Source of the DNA: Nocardioidaceae bacterium
GTDB lineage: Bacteria; Actinomycetota; Actinomycetes; Propionibacteriales; Nocardioidaceae
Direction of reading: 5' to 3'
Length of the DNA: 64,000 nucleotides
Assembly: GCA_030447865.1 (NCBI GenBank)
Contig: JAUJOD010000002.1
Coordinates: 520,473 to 584,472 of the forward strand
The position numbers and the translations under genes were made by a program. Numbering within the stretch: position 1 is the first letter of the stretch; every line of letters starts with the position of its first letter. The notes under the pieces were generated by a model. It ran no database searches. It was not told the origin of the DNA and saw only the letters and a program-made list of their open reading frames with translations. Positions 46,958-53,700 of this stretch are shown here, in pieces.

Positions 46958-48142
46958 ATGCTAATGTGCATGCAGCGTCCATTTCCGTTCGAGACTCCAA
47001 TCACCGGCGACTCGCTCATCGACCGTCGCGCTGAGTTGCATCAGCTCCACCTGGCGGCGGTCGACGGGGCGCACGTCCGGGTCGCCGGGCCGCGCCGATA
47101 CGGCAAGACGTCCCTGCTGCTTGCGCACGAGCGTTCCCTCAGCGACACCGGCTGGCGGACAGTTCACGTCGACTTCTACGGCGTCACGTCGCTCGCTGAG
47201 GTGTGCGCGCGGATCGCGACGGCGTACACGCGGCTGAAGGAGCACCGGGTGCGTTCGTACGTCGATGCGCTCGGCTCGCGACTCGGTTTCTCGCTGACGA
47301 CGGCCGGCGTCGGCGTTACCTTTGGGCCGCAGCAGGCGCAACCCTCGCAGGACGCGACTCTCACCGCGGCGGCTGAACTGCTCGACCTGCCGTTGCGGCT
47401 GTTCGAACGCGACAGGCGGCATACCCTGGTGGTCTTCGACGAGTTCCAGGACCTGGTGAGTGCCGGGTCGACGTTGGACGGCCTGCTGCGCTCGCACGTG
47501 CAGTACCACGGCGACGCTGCGACGTACATCTACGCGGGGTCTCAACCGTCGCTGATGCGCAAGCTGTTCACCGACCGCGAGCGCCCGCTGTACGGACAGG
47601 CCGAACCGCTCGAGCTGGGGCCACTGCCGCTGGACGAAGTACTGGTTGACCTGTCCGAGCGGTTCGTGGCACTCGACGCTGACCCAGGCGACGCGCTGAA
47701 CCCGCTCGTGACGATAGCCGCCGGGCACCCCCAACGCACCATGTTGCTGGCGCACCTGCTGCACCGCGAGTTGACCATGCGCCAGTCGGGCTGGACGACG
47801 CTGCCCGAGCAGCAGGCCGACGCCGACGGGTTGGTGCTTGCCGACGCGATCGTCGACCTCGCCCTCAACCAGACCAGGGAGGCTCATCAGGGGATCTGGG
47901 ACTCCCTGAGTTCGGGGAAGAAGGCAGTGCTCGCGGCGCTGGCCGACGGGATCCGCCCCACCGGCACGCGCGCGACCGAGCGAGCGGGCATTACGCGGGC
48001 GGCGCTGCAGTCCGCGCTGCGCGAACTGGCGCGGGAGGGCCAGCACGTCAGCCGGATCACCACCGGGACCACCGCATCCGGGTACTGGCGTTTCACCGAC
48101 CCGCTGTTCGCACTGTGGGTGACGCGCCGCGGGCGGGCCTGA
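46958..48142 (+). CDS. AAA-type ATPase (archaeal-ATPase-like) with C-terminal winged helix
   Basis: About 394 residues. Walker A is GPRRYGKTSLLL near 45 and Walker B LVVFDEFQDLV near 150, with sensor YIYAGSQPSLM. The C-terminal 80 residues (LADGIRPTGTRATERAGITR) look like a winged helix, as in the archaeal ATPase family where it binds DNA or a partner. ATG 46958, 46964 and 46970 are all possible starts. No nuclease (DUF234) is recognised at the C terminus. Substrate unknown. Confidence 0.8.
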   Translation: MLMCMQRPFPFETPITGDSLIDRRAELHQLHLAAVDGAHVRVAGPRRYGKTSLLLAHERSLSDTGWRTVHVDFYGVTSLAEVCARIATAYTRLKEHRVRSYVDALGSRLGFSLTTAGVGVTFGPQQAQPSQDATLTAAAELLDLPLRLFERDRRHTLVVFDEFQDLVSAGSTLDGLLRSHVQYHGDAATYIYAGSQPSLMRKLFTDRERPLYGQAEPLELGPLPLDEVLVDLSERFVALDADPGDALNPLVTIAAGHPQRTMLLAHLLHRELTMRQSGWTTLPEQQADADGLVLADAIVDLALNQTREAHQGIWDSLSSGKKAVLAALADGIRPTGTRATERAGITRAALQSALRELAREGQHVSRITTGTTASGYWRFTDPLFALWVTRRGRA

Positions 48143-48151
48143 CCATATTTC

Positions 48152-48167
48152 TCAACCATCTGGTTGA
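48152..48167. promoter_or_regulatory. ArsR-type operator, site 1
   Basis: A perfect inverted repeat TCAACC-ATCT-GGTTGA upstream of the ArsR gene. This is the form expected for ArsR regulators paired with SRPBCC genes. Confidence 0.8.
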
Positions 48168-48197
48168 CAACGGGGTCGCTGCCGCCTACGTTTGTGC

Positions 48198-48213
48198 TCA
48201 ACCATAAGGTTAA
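48198..48213. promoter_or_regulatory. ArsR-type operator, site 2
   Basis: TCAACC-ATAA-GGTTAA, one base from a perfect repeat, 46 bases after site 1 and 4 bases before the ribosome binding site. The two sites flank the likely core promoter. Confidence 0.8.
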
Positions 48214-48231
48214 ATACAGGAGGAACACACT

Positions 48232-48507
48232 GTGGCGGCTGATTCGCTCTCCCGGGCTTTCTCGGCGCTAGCCGACCCGACCCGGCGCGACATGGTCGCG
48301 AGGCTCGCCGTGGCCGACGCCACGGTGAACGAGCTCGCCGAGCCGTACGACGTAACGCTGCAGGCCGTATCCAAGCACCTCAAAGTGCTGGAGGACGCTG
48401 GCCTGGTGACCCGCAGCCGCGACGCCCAACGCCGACCGGTGCATTTGGAAGCAGAGGTCTTCGACCTGATGACCAAATGGATCGAGCGCTACCGGCGCCA
48501 GGCCTAG
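48232..48507 (+). CDS. ArsR-family repressor, C-terminal tail cut by an in-frame TAG
   Basis: A 91-residue winged-helix repressor with LADPTRRDMVARLA and the recognition helix TLQAVSKHLKVLEDAGLV. No metal-binding Cys set is present. GTG 48232 follows AGGAGG. The reading frame stops at TAG 48505, but the following 28 codons continue exactly as the family does (ERYRRLDEVLRSMPDDAE) to a TAG at 48592, so a Glu codon appears to have become a stop. The helix-turn-helix is intact, so the short protein could still repress. Confidence 0.88.
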   Translation: MAADSLSRAFSALADPTRRDMVARLAVADATVNELAEPYDVTLQAVSKHLKVLEDAGLVTRSRDAQRRPVHLEAEVFDLMTKWIERYRRQA

Positions 48508-48604
48508 GAGCGCTACCGCCGGCTCGACGAGGTCCTCCGGTCGATGCCGGACGACGCTGAGCCCACCAGGGGCACACCCCACCCATCCAGATAGGAGCAC
48601 CATC

Positions 48605-49087
48605 GTGACCACCGCCAGCACCCACGAGACCCAGATCACGGTCGACCCCGACGTCCCGCTAGTCAGGATCACCCGGGAGTTCGACGCTCCGCGCGAGAAG
48701 GTTTTCCGCGCCCGCACCGATCCCGAGCTCCTCCCCCAGTGGCTCGGACCGCGCAGCCACGAGATGCGGATCGACCACTACGACTGCCGCACCGGTGGGT
48801 CGTACCGCTACCTGCACATCAGCGACGGTGCCGAGTTCGGCTTCCGTGGCTGCTTCCACGAGGTGCGGTCCGCGGAGCTTATCGTGCAGACCTTCACCTT
48901 CGAGGGTGTCCGCGACAGCGTCGCGCTTGAGCGGCTCGTCTTGGACGACCTGGGCGGCGGCCGCACTCGGTTGACCGCGACGTCACTTGTCGAGTCGTTC
49001 GAGGCCCGCGACGCGTTTGTGGCCAGCGGCATGGAGTACGGCGTCCGCGAAGGCTACGAACGTCTGGACGAACTCCTCGCCAGCTGA
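48605..49087 (+). CDS. SRPBCC (AHSA1-like) family protein
   Basis: A 160-residue helix-grip protein (LVRITREFDAPREKVFRART, then LLPQWLGPRS). This family regularly follows a small ArsR regulator in one operon. GTG 48605 has AGGAG seven bases upstream. Ligand unknown. Confidence 0.9.
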   Translation: MTTASTHETQITVDPDVPLVRITREFDAPREKVFRARTDPELLPQWLGPRSHEMRIDHYDCRTGGSYRYLHISDGAEFGFRGCFHEVRSAELIVQTFTFEGVRDSVALERLVLDDLGGGRTRLTATSLVESFEARDAFVASGMEYGVREGYERLDELLAS

Positions 49088-49165
49088 CCTCTTGGCGGCC
49101 AACGCCGCACCGAGCTGACGGGTGGGGGGTGGCGCGGCCGCGGTGGCCCGAGCCACTCCCCCACG

Positions 49166-49314
49166 TACGTTTACCGCGGTATCGCGGTAGACGGCGACCA
49201 CATCGCCGGGACGACGTACGTTTACCGCCGTCGCGGTAGACGGCGACCAGGTCGGGACGACGGCGTACTTCTCCCGCAATACGCGGCAGACGGCGATGAG
49301 TTGAACGCCTGGGC
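49166..49314. repeat. Tandem hairpin repeat, family C, locus 1
   Basis: Three consecutive units begin at 49166, 49217 and 49266 (periods 51 and 49). Each has TACGTTTACCG-like and GCGGTAGACGGCGA-like parts. Units 1 and 2 form stems GTTTACCGC/GCGGTAGAC. It lies just upstream of tRNA-Met. Confidence 0.8.
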
Positions 49315-49346
49315 GGCGCGCGTGACATGATCCGCGTTGACGTCGA

Positions 49347-49420
49347 GGGGCGGTAGCTCAGCTGGTTAGAGCAGAGGACTCATAATCCTTGGGTCGCGGG
49401 TTCGAGTCCCGCCCGCCCCA
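49347..49420 (+). tRNA. tRNA-Met (CAT)
   Basis: A 74-nt cloverleaf with acceptor GGGGCGG/CCGCCCC, anticodon loop CTCATAA and T arm GCGGG-TTCGAGT-CCCGC. Elongator Met is most likely; a lysidine-modified Ile tRNA cannot be excluded. CCA is not encoded. Its 3' half is duplicated at 53570-53612, which marks it as the integration site of the element downstream. Confidence 0.95.
49376..49418 (+). repeat. Attachment site within the tRNA gene (attL)
   Basis: The 43 bases from the anticodon arm (GGACTCATAATCC) to the acceptor stem (GCCCGCCC) match 53570-53612 perfectly. Integration here leaves the tRNA gene intact. Confidence 0.93.
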
Positions 49421-49496
49421 CCCACCTTCGGCCTGATCAACGGCCGGTAACACCGTTGTGATCCCGTCAATGCTGCGGGCGCCTGCTACGTTTCTG

Positions 49497-50066
49497 CTAA
49501 CGCGCAGCATCTGGGTCACCTCCAAGGGCAAGCAGCACAAGCTGGAACAAGTAGTCGCTCCGGCCCCACACGGGGTCCACAAGCTGCACTGTCCAACTGG
49601 CGTCGACCAGCGAGTTCAGTTCAGGACTGATGGGCTCGTACAGGTGCGAATAGCCGGCGGGACGATGGATGCCGCACCAGGTGTTCTCACTCCATCCGTC
49701 TAGCGTGACCACAATTTGGCCGCTGCCCCCCTCACCCGGTGGGAAGCCGATGACAACTATGTCGAGCCCGTGGAGAGCGCCGGAGAGCTGCCAGGCGGTC
49801 TGCTCGTCACACATGCCGTCCAAGTACGCACGTTGCCCGTAGCCAGACTCGTTAAGCGGCACACCCGGTTGTGAGTCGTCGGTCACGAATCCAAGCTCGT
49901 TTATCCCCGCCAGCAGGGCGACCAAGGGTCCGGTCTCATCATCCGGCCCTGACCCGTGGTAGGTCGGGTGGAAGTCGTGCTCTCCACGGAGCCATGCGGC
50001 TGTTACTCGACCGAAGTCCAGGTGGGATCGGATGCTGCGCCAAGGCGCGAGTTGCTCAACCGTCAT
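49497..50066 (-). CDS. DUF6919-like protein
   Basis: A 189-residue protein beginning MTVEQLAPWRSIRSHLDFG. The segments RVTAAWLRGEHDFHPTYHG, ETGPLVALLAGINELGFVTD and DSQPGVP follow a pattern I recall as DUF6919 from actinobacterial mobile regions. ATG 50066 overlaps the integrase TGA as ATGA, so it is coupled to the integrase. Function unknown. Confidence 0.7.
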   Translation of the reverse strand: MTVEQLAPWRSIRSHLDFGRVTAAWLRGEHDFHPTYHGSGPDDETGPLVALLAGINELGFVTDDSQPGVPLNESGYGQRAYLDGMCDEQTAWQLSGALHGLDIVVIGFPPGEGGSGQIVVTLDGWSENTWCGIHRPAGYSHLYEPISPELNSLVDASWTVQLVDPVWGRSDYLFQLVLLALGGDPDAAR

Positions 50067-50689
50067 GCGCCCCACACCGCCCTGGCGAACACGTCGACAG
50101 CGCCGGCGTCGTCGTCAGGAATGACGTCGGCGTACACGTTCAGCGTGATGCTGGGGTCCTTGTTCCCGAGCCGCTTGGCCATGATGTGCACCGGCACACC
50201 GTCCCGCAGCAGCAGAGTCGCGTGGGTGTGCCGGAGACCGTGGAACACCAGCCGCGGGGCCCTGAGCCCCTCCTGGGCCTTCCCGAACGCCTTGGTGACG
50301 TAGTCAGGAAGCACGGGCGCGCCGTTCTCCCAGGTGAACACCAGTCCCCCGGTGTCGACGTACGCCGACCCCCACTCAAGCCGCTCAGCGGCCTGCCTGA
50401 CCCGCCAAGCCTTCAGCGCGCCGACCGTGCGCGGGTCGATGGCCACCTGGCGCCGCTCGTGGTTCTTCGGCGTAGACGTGACGCGCTCTCTGCCGAGCTG
50501 CGTCGTCGACCTGTCGATCGACACGACCCCGGCCTCGAGGTCGACGTCGGCCCACGTGAGCCCCATCAGCTCGCCGCGGCGCATCCCGTTGGCAGCTGCC
50601 AGTGTCCACAGCGGCGCCCAGCGGTCCTCGTCGACCTGCTCCAGGAACGCCTGCAGCTGCCCCCCGGTCCAGGTCGAGTGACTCGCCAC
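50063..50689 (-). CDS. int: Tyrosine site-specific integrase, catalytic domain only
   Basis: A 208-residue phage-type integrase. The catalytic residues are in GMRRGELMGL (Arg), HGLRHTHATLL (His-x2-Arg) and TLNVYADV (Tyr). Related integrases have about 380 residues with an arm-binding and a core-binding domain first; here the product begins directly at TWTGGQLQAFLEQV and a stop lies shortly upstream, so the N-terminal half is missing. Confidence 0.85.
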   Translation of the reverse strand: MASHSTWTGGQLQAFLEQVDEDRWAPLWTLAAANGMRRGELMGLTWADVDLEAGVVSIDRSTTQLGRERVTSTPKNHERRQVAIDPRTVGALKAWRVRQAAERLEWGSAYVDTGGLVFTWENGAPVLPDYVTKAFGKAQEGLRAPRLVFHGLRHTHATLLLRDGVPVHIMAKRLGNKDPSITLNVYADVIPDDDAGAVDVFARAVWGA

Positions 50690-50730
50690 GTTGAAGATTA
50701 GCAGGAGCCGCAGTAGAAAGCTCCGTGTTC

Positions 50731-50761
50731 TTGACTAAGCAGGTGTACGCCTGGGTATAGT
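50731..50761 (+). promoter_or_regulatory. Strong phage-like promoter candidate
   Basis: TTGACT at 50731-50736 and TATAGT at 50756-50761 with a 19-base spacer. It points at a terminator only 13 bases beyond the -10, with no open frame between. Confidence 0.55.
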
Positions 50762-50767
50762 GGAGCC

Positions 50768-50816
50768 AATCCTCCCCGTCGTCCGAGCGCCCAGCGCTCG
50801 CACTGACGGGGTTTTT
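50768..50816 (+). ncRNA. Putative short structured RNA ending in a terminator
   Basis: A transcript from the promoter at 50731 would be about 50 nt: an outer stem CCCCGTC/GACGGGG, an inner perfect stem CGAGCGC-CCA-GCGCTCG, then TTTTT at 50812-50816. It runs antisense to the 3' end of the NYN gene only at its last bases. It could be a small RNA or simply a terminator. Confidence 0.45.
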
Positions 50817-51426
50817 ACTGTGTCCCTCGGTTGTAGTCGGTGCTGTCATGAACCGATTGGTAGGCGACCTCGTCAAGCCAGTGACACCAGATCTTGTGTC
50901 CCCCCGTAGCCCCGATCCGTCGAGGCATTGTGTTCGGTCCCTTCCACGCTGCCACCTCAGCCTCCGCGTTGGAACCCTGCCCCTTAAGCAAGCAGACCGC
51001 GTCCAGCGCCGGCTTTAGGTCTGTGTCTGTCGAGAAGAGAATGCCGACGTCGTATTCGCCAAGCACCGCCATGGTGGTGAAGTCGATAGCAATCTGAACA
51101 TCAATGCCCTTCTCCCGTGGGTCGAAGCCGGGGATGTACTGAAGGGGGCGCAGATACACGTGCGGTTGCGGACGCAGGGCCACCCACGCCGCTGTGTGGC
51201 GTCTGTTGGCAGCGTACCCCGCAGGGTTCTTCTCGTTAGTCGGAATGCCTCGATAGATGCGGACTTGCTTGAGCACTCGACCGGGCTTGCGCGACACCAG
51301 CAGCTTAGACAGGGTGACCGGGTTCACCTGTCCGTCAGTGTTTGGATGCGCATCGGAGAAAAACGCTCCTCGGGCGCGCCGATAAACGTTCTGCCAGTCG
51401 AGAAAGACGACGACACGCTCAGCCAC
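50815..51426 (-). CDS. NYN-domain protein (PIN-like nuclease fold)
   Basis: A 203-residue protein of the NYN/LabA (DUF88) group. Acidic residues of the PIN-like fold are visible in VVVFLDWQNVYRRA, EKGIDVQIAIDF and LFSTDTDLKPAL. The C-terminal region (RRIGATGGHKIWCHWLDEVA) completes the family. GTG 51426 is the likely start; its first 85 bases are antisense to the upstream end of the HIRAN frame. Family role: RNase, often in defence or RNA control. Confidence 0.8.
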   Translation of the reverse strand: MAERVVVFLDWQNVYRRARGAFFSDAHPNTDGQVNPVTLSKLLVSRKPGRVLKQVRIYRGIPTNEKNPAGYAANRRHTAAWVALRPQPHVYLRPLQYIPGFDPREKGIDVQIAIDFTTMAVLGEYDVGILFSTDTDLKPALDAVCLLKGQGSNAEAEVAAWKGPNTMPRRIGATGGHKIWCHWLDEVAYQSVHDSTDYNRGTQ

Positions 51427-52169
51427 CCAGCAAGCACCTTGAGGTTGCCGGCGAGTTCTACCGCCTGGACAACATCGCCCAGCTGTTCTCAGGCACCCGC
51501 ACCGACAACCCAACCGGTGTTGAGCTTCAAGAGCAGGCGATGCTGGTCCCTGACCCGGGTAATCCCTACGACCGCAACGCTGTGGCCGTGTTCGTCCGAG
51601 GCCTTCATGTCGGCTATCTCGAGCGCGCCGACGCGGCCCAGTACCACCAGCCGATCGCCGAGGTAACCCGTCGCCGTGGTGGCGCTCTGCTTGTGAGCAG
51701 TCAACAGTGGGCACGGGGGCGTCTTGGAGATATGGGAGCCCGGGTGACCCTCCGCCTGCCGCCGCCCTACGGTTTCCTGCCAGCTAACGAGCTCCCCCCT
51801 GGTGAATTCACCCTGCCACCCGGCGCCACAGTGCAGGTGACGCAGGAGGACCAGCACATGGACGTGCTCTGCGGGCTTCTCGAGCGGTTCGGTCATGAGG
51901 TGCCGCTGGCGGCCACGCTGCACTGCATCACGGTGGAGCGGCCCCGGTCGACGATCAACGTGGTCGAGGTCCGGGTTGAAGACCAGCGGATCGGGATCCT
52001 TTCCCCCGTTCACTCCAGCAACTTCCAGGCACTGGTTCGCTATGTCACTGAGCGAGGCCGGGTACCGGTCGCGCGAGCTGTTTTGCGGGGCAACCCAGTG
52101 AAGGCCGAGGTGACCCTGTACGTGAAGAAAGCACAAGACCTCGACCCGGCGTCGCTGGCGTCGCTCTGA
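51342..52169 (+). CDS. HIRAN-domain protein, 5' end uncertain
   Basis: The HIRAN domain starts near 51430 with LEVAGEFYRLDNIAQLF and continues through ELQEQAMLVPDPGNPYDRNA and [24 protein letters not shown] domains bind DNA ends or 3' termini. About 180 residues of unrecognised beta-rich sequence follow. TTG 51342 would overlap the start of the divergent NYN gene by 85 bases and no good start lies at the domain edge, so the gene may have lost its 5' end or begins at a weak codon. Confidence 0.7.
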   Translation: MDAHRRKTLLGRADKRSASRERRRHAQPPSKHLEVAGEFYRLDNIAQLFSGTRTDNPTGVELQEQAMLVPDPGNPYDRNAVAVFVRGLHVGYLERADAAQYHQPIAEVTRRRGGALLVSSQQWARGRLGDMGARVTLRLPPPYGFLPANELPPGEFTLPPGATVQVTQEDQHMDVLCGLLERFGHEVPLAATLHCITVERPRSTINVVEVRVEDQRIGILSPVHSSNFQALVRYVTERGRVPVARAVLRGNPVKAEVTLYVKKAQDLDPASLASL

Positions 52170-52186
52170 CCCACCGAGTAAAGAGA

Positions 52187-52220
52187 GCCCCGTCGACCTC
52201 GTTACCGGAGGGGACGGGGC
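52187..52220 (+). terminator. Rho-independent terminator after the HIRAN gene
   Basis: Stem GCCCCGTC/GACGGGGC with an 18-base loop, followed by CCTTCTGT. The stem uses the same CCCCGTC/GACGGGG arms as the hairpin at 50774-50811. Confidence 0.75.
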
Positions 52221-52236
52221 CCTTCTGTGTCGGTTT

Positions 52237-52473
52237 CTAGCTGGCCTGGAGCCACTCCTCCCCCCACACCAGCACCGGGGGCAACCCGAGCACGTGGCAG
52301 GACAGCAGATCCGCCGCCCAGATCGTCACCCAGCCGTCACGCTTGGCCCGCTCGTACGCCTTCTCCTCAGCGAAGTGCTGGCAGATACCGCAAGCAGCGA
52401 GTCCCCCGCGGCCGTCGACGAGCACCAGCAACGGGTCCGCCGGCAGATGAGGCAGCGGCCGCCCGCCCTTCAC
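52237..52473 (-). CDS. Small hypothetical protein of the element, CxxC-containing
   Basis: A 78-residue product with AACGICQHFAEEKAYERAKR (Cys-x2-Cys) and a hydrophobic C terminus (LSCHVLGLPPVLVWGEEWL). GTG 52473 overlaps the previous stop as GTGA, which sets the start. Not recognised. Confidence 0.6.
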   Translation of the reverse strand: MKGGRPLPHLPADPLLVLVDGRGGLAACGICQHFAEEKAYERAKRDGWVTIWAADLLSCHVLGLPPVLVWGEEWLQAS

Positions 52474-52709
52474 GACCAATCCCTGGCGACGATGTCGGCA
52501 CACGCTTCGCACCAACGCCGCGATTCACCCGGCGCCAGAGGTGTCAGCGGCTTCGGGGTCGACCAGCGACCGCACAAGGCCGGCACCGCCAGTCCGGTCT
52601 CTCGGGAGAACCCGGCGTCCACCGACAGGAGCCAGTGGGCGGTTCGACCAGAGCCCGCCGACTTGCTCGGCGCACCCAACGACGAGGTAGGGATCTCCGT
52701 AGTGCTCAT
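52470..52709 (-). CDS. Small hypothetical protein of the element
   Basis: A 79-residue product with ALCGRWSTPKPLTP and RRWCEACADIVARDW, possibly a single zinc site. ATG 52709 overlaps the previous gene's stop as ATGA. Part of a chain of three coupled small ORFs. Confidence 0.65.
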   Translation of the reverse strand: MSTTEIPTSSLGAPSKSAGSGRTAHWLLSVDAGFSRETGLAVPALCGRWSTPKPLTPLAPGESRRWCEACADIVARDWS

Positions 52710-52969
52710 GATGGCCGCCTTGTCTCCAAGAACAGCTGGAGTTCCCTCTGCTGCTCAGGCGACAGCCCGGCCACTCGCTCGAGCAGTCCCCATACCTCCT
52801 CTAGGCCGGTCTTGAGCTCGGCCCACTGGTCATCCGTGATGTTGATCGGCCGCCGGACGCGGATGGTGTTGTCGTCGGCGACGATGATGCTCTCCGTGAT
52901 CAGGTTGCGCTTCTTTCCCTCAGGCGAAGCGTCGGTCACCTGTCGCTTGGTGGTTCTACTGTGTCCCAT
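52706..52969 (-). CDS. Small hypothetical protein of the element
   Basis: An 87-residue product starting MGHSRTTKRQVTDASPEG, with a basic N terminus and a helical C terminus (GLLERVAGLSPEQQRELQLF). ATG 52969 is preferred over the longer frame. First of the three coupled ORFs, downstream of the excisionase-like gene. Confidence 0.6.
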   Translation of the reverse strand: MGHSRTTKRQVTDASPEGKKRNLITESIIVADDNTIRVRRPINITDDQWAELKTGLEEVWGLLERVAGLSPEQQRELQLFLETRRPS

Positions 52970-53067
52970 GGATCTGATGCCTTTCTCTGGAAGGTGTCTG
53001 GTCAAGGCCTCGCCCGGTGCTCCTACACCGCGGCGGGGCCGTCTTGCACGTGCGGACTGGCGTCCGG

Positions 53068-53427
53068 CTACCTCCTCTCAGGGATCGTGTGCTCGCAAGG
53101 TTTCTTGCTGAGCCAGGCGTCGAGGCACTCACGCCGGATCACCCATCGGCCTCCCTTCATGCGTTGCTCACCATGCAACTCGCCGGCGTTCAGCGCCTTG
53201 AGCAAGGTGATCGGGTGATGGCTTGCGTACTCAGCGGCTTGTCCCGTGTTGAACCACAGTCGACCGCTGTGGTGCCCGGTCTGGTCTGATGGGGCAACCG
53301 GCCGGGGTGGTGGCGATTGACCGGACTCTGGTGGTGACCAAGGAAGCTCACGCTCAAGCGCGTCAACGATGATCCCGGCCGCTGCTAGAACGGCCTCGGC
53401 GAGGGTCTGTGGGCGCTGGTCATTCAT
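53068..53427 (-). CDS. xis: Excisionase-like helix-turn-helix protein
   Basis: A 119-residue protein with a C-terminal MerR-like/excisionase winged helix (FNTGQAAEYASHHPITLLKA, then GGRWVIRRECLDAWL). The N-terminal 50 residues are Pro-rich. It is next to attR, the usual place for xis in such elements. Role inferred: directs excision with the integrase. Confidence 0.8.
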   Translation of the reverse strand: MNDQRPQTLAEAVLAAAGIIVDALERELPWSPPESGQSPPPRPVAPSDQTGHHSGRLWFNTGQAAEYASHHPITLLKALNAGELHGEQRMKGGRWVIRRECLDAWLSKKPCEHTIPERR

Positions 53428-53569
53428 GGTTGAATCCCCCTCGGGTTGCTAACGGCTTGCTACGCCACCCGTCAGCATCGGCGCCGACAGGACCGGACAT
53501 GGGATGCGGCGGACGCCCCCATTGAGCGTAAACACGCACGGTTGGCGACTGGCCAGGATGAGTCAGGTG

Positions 53570-53612
53570 GGACTCATAATCCTTGGGTCGCGGGTTCGAG
53601 TCCCGCCCGCCC
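53570..53612 (+). repeat. Attachment site copy (attR)
   Basis: A perfect 43-base copy of tRNA-Met positions 49376-49418, without the 5' half of the tRNA. It marks the right end of the integrated element. Confidence 0.93.
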
Positions 53613-53700
53613 TACCGTCAGTCACAGCCGGTGCTCAGAGCACAGAGACAGCGGCAGTGCAGCAGGGTCCATTGACTACGGGTGCTGTAAGGATGGTGGC

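Larger units (their letters stand above)
49376..53612. mobile_element. Small degenerate integrative element in tRNA-Met
   Basis: About 4.2 kb bounded by a perfect 43-bp direct repeat of the tRNA 3' end. It carries a tyrosine integrase lacking its N-terminal domain, an excisionase-like gene, small coupled ORFs, a DUF6919-like gene, and NYN and HIRAN proteins. Replication and FtsK/Tra transfer genes of actinomycete integrative elements are absent, so it is probably not self-transmissible. Confidence 0.88.

Noticed and set aside
46961-48046. A 361-codon minus-strand open frame
   Set aside because: It is antisense to the AAA ATPase and has a low-complexity Arg/Gln-rich product.
49166-49314. CRISPR array
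   Set aside because: Units follow each other without unique spacers, and no cas gene is in the window.
52227-53111. A 294-codon plus-strand open frame in the element
   Set aside because: It is antisense to three small genes that are linked by ATGA and GTGA overlaps.
53446-53700. Upstream extension of the kinase frame through attR
   Set aside because: The extension is encoded by tRNA-derived sequence and element DNA; GTG 53701 has a ribosome binding site.
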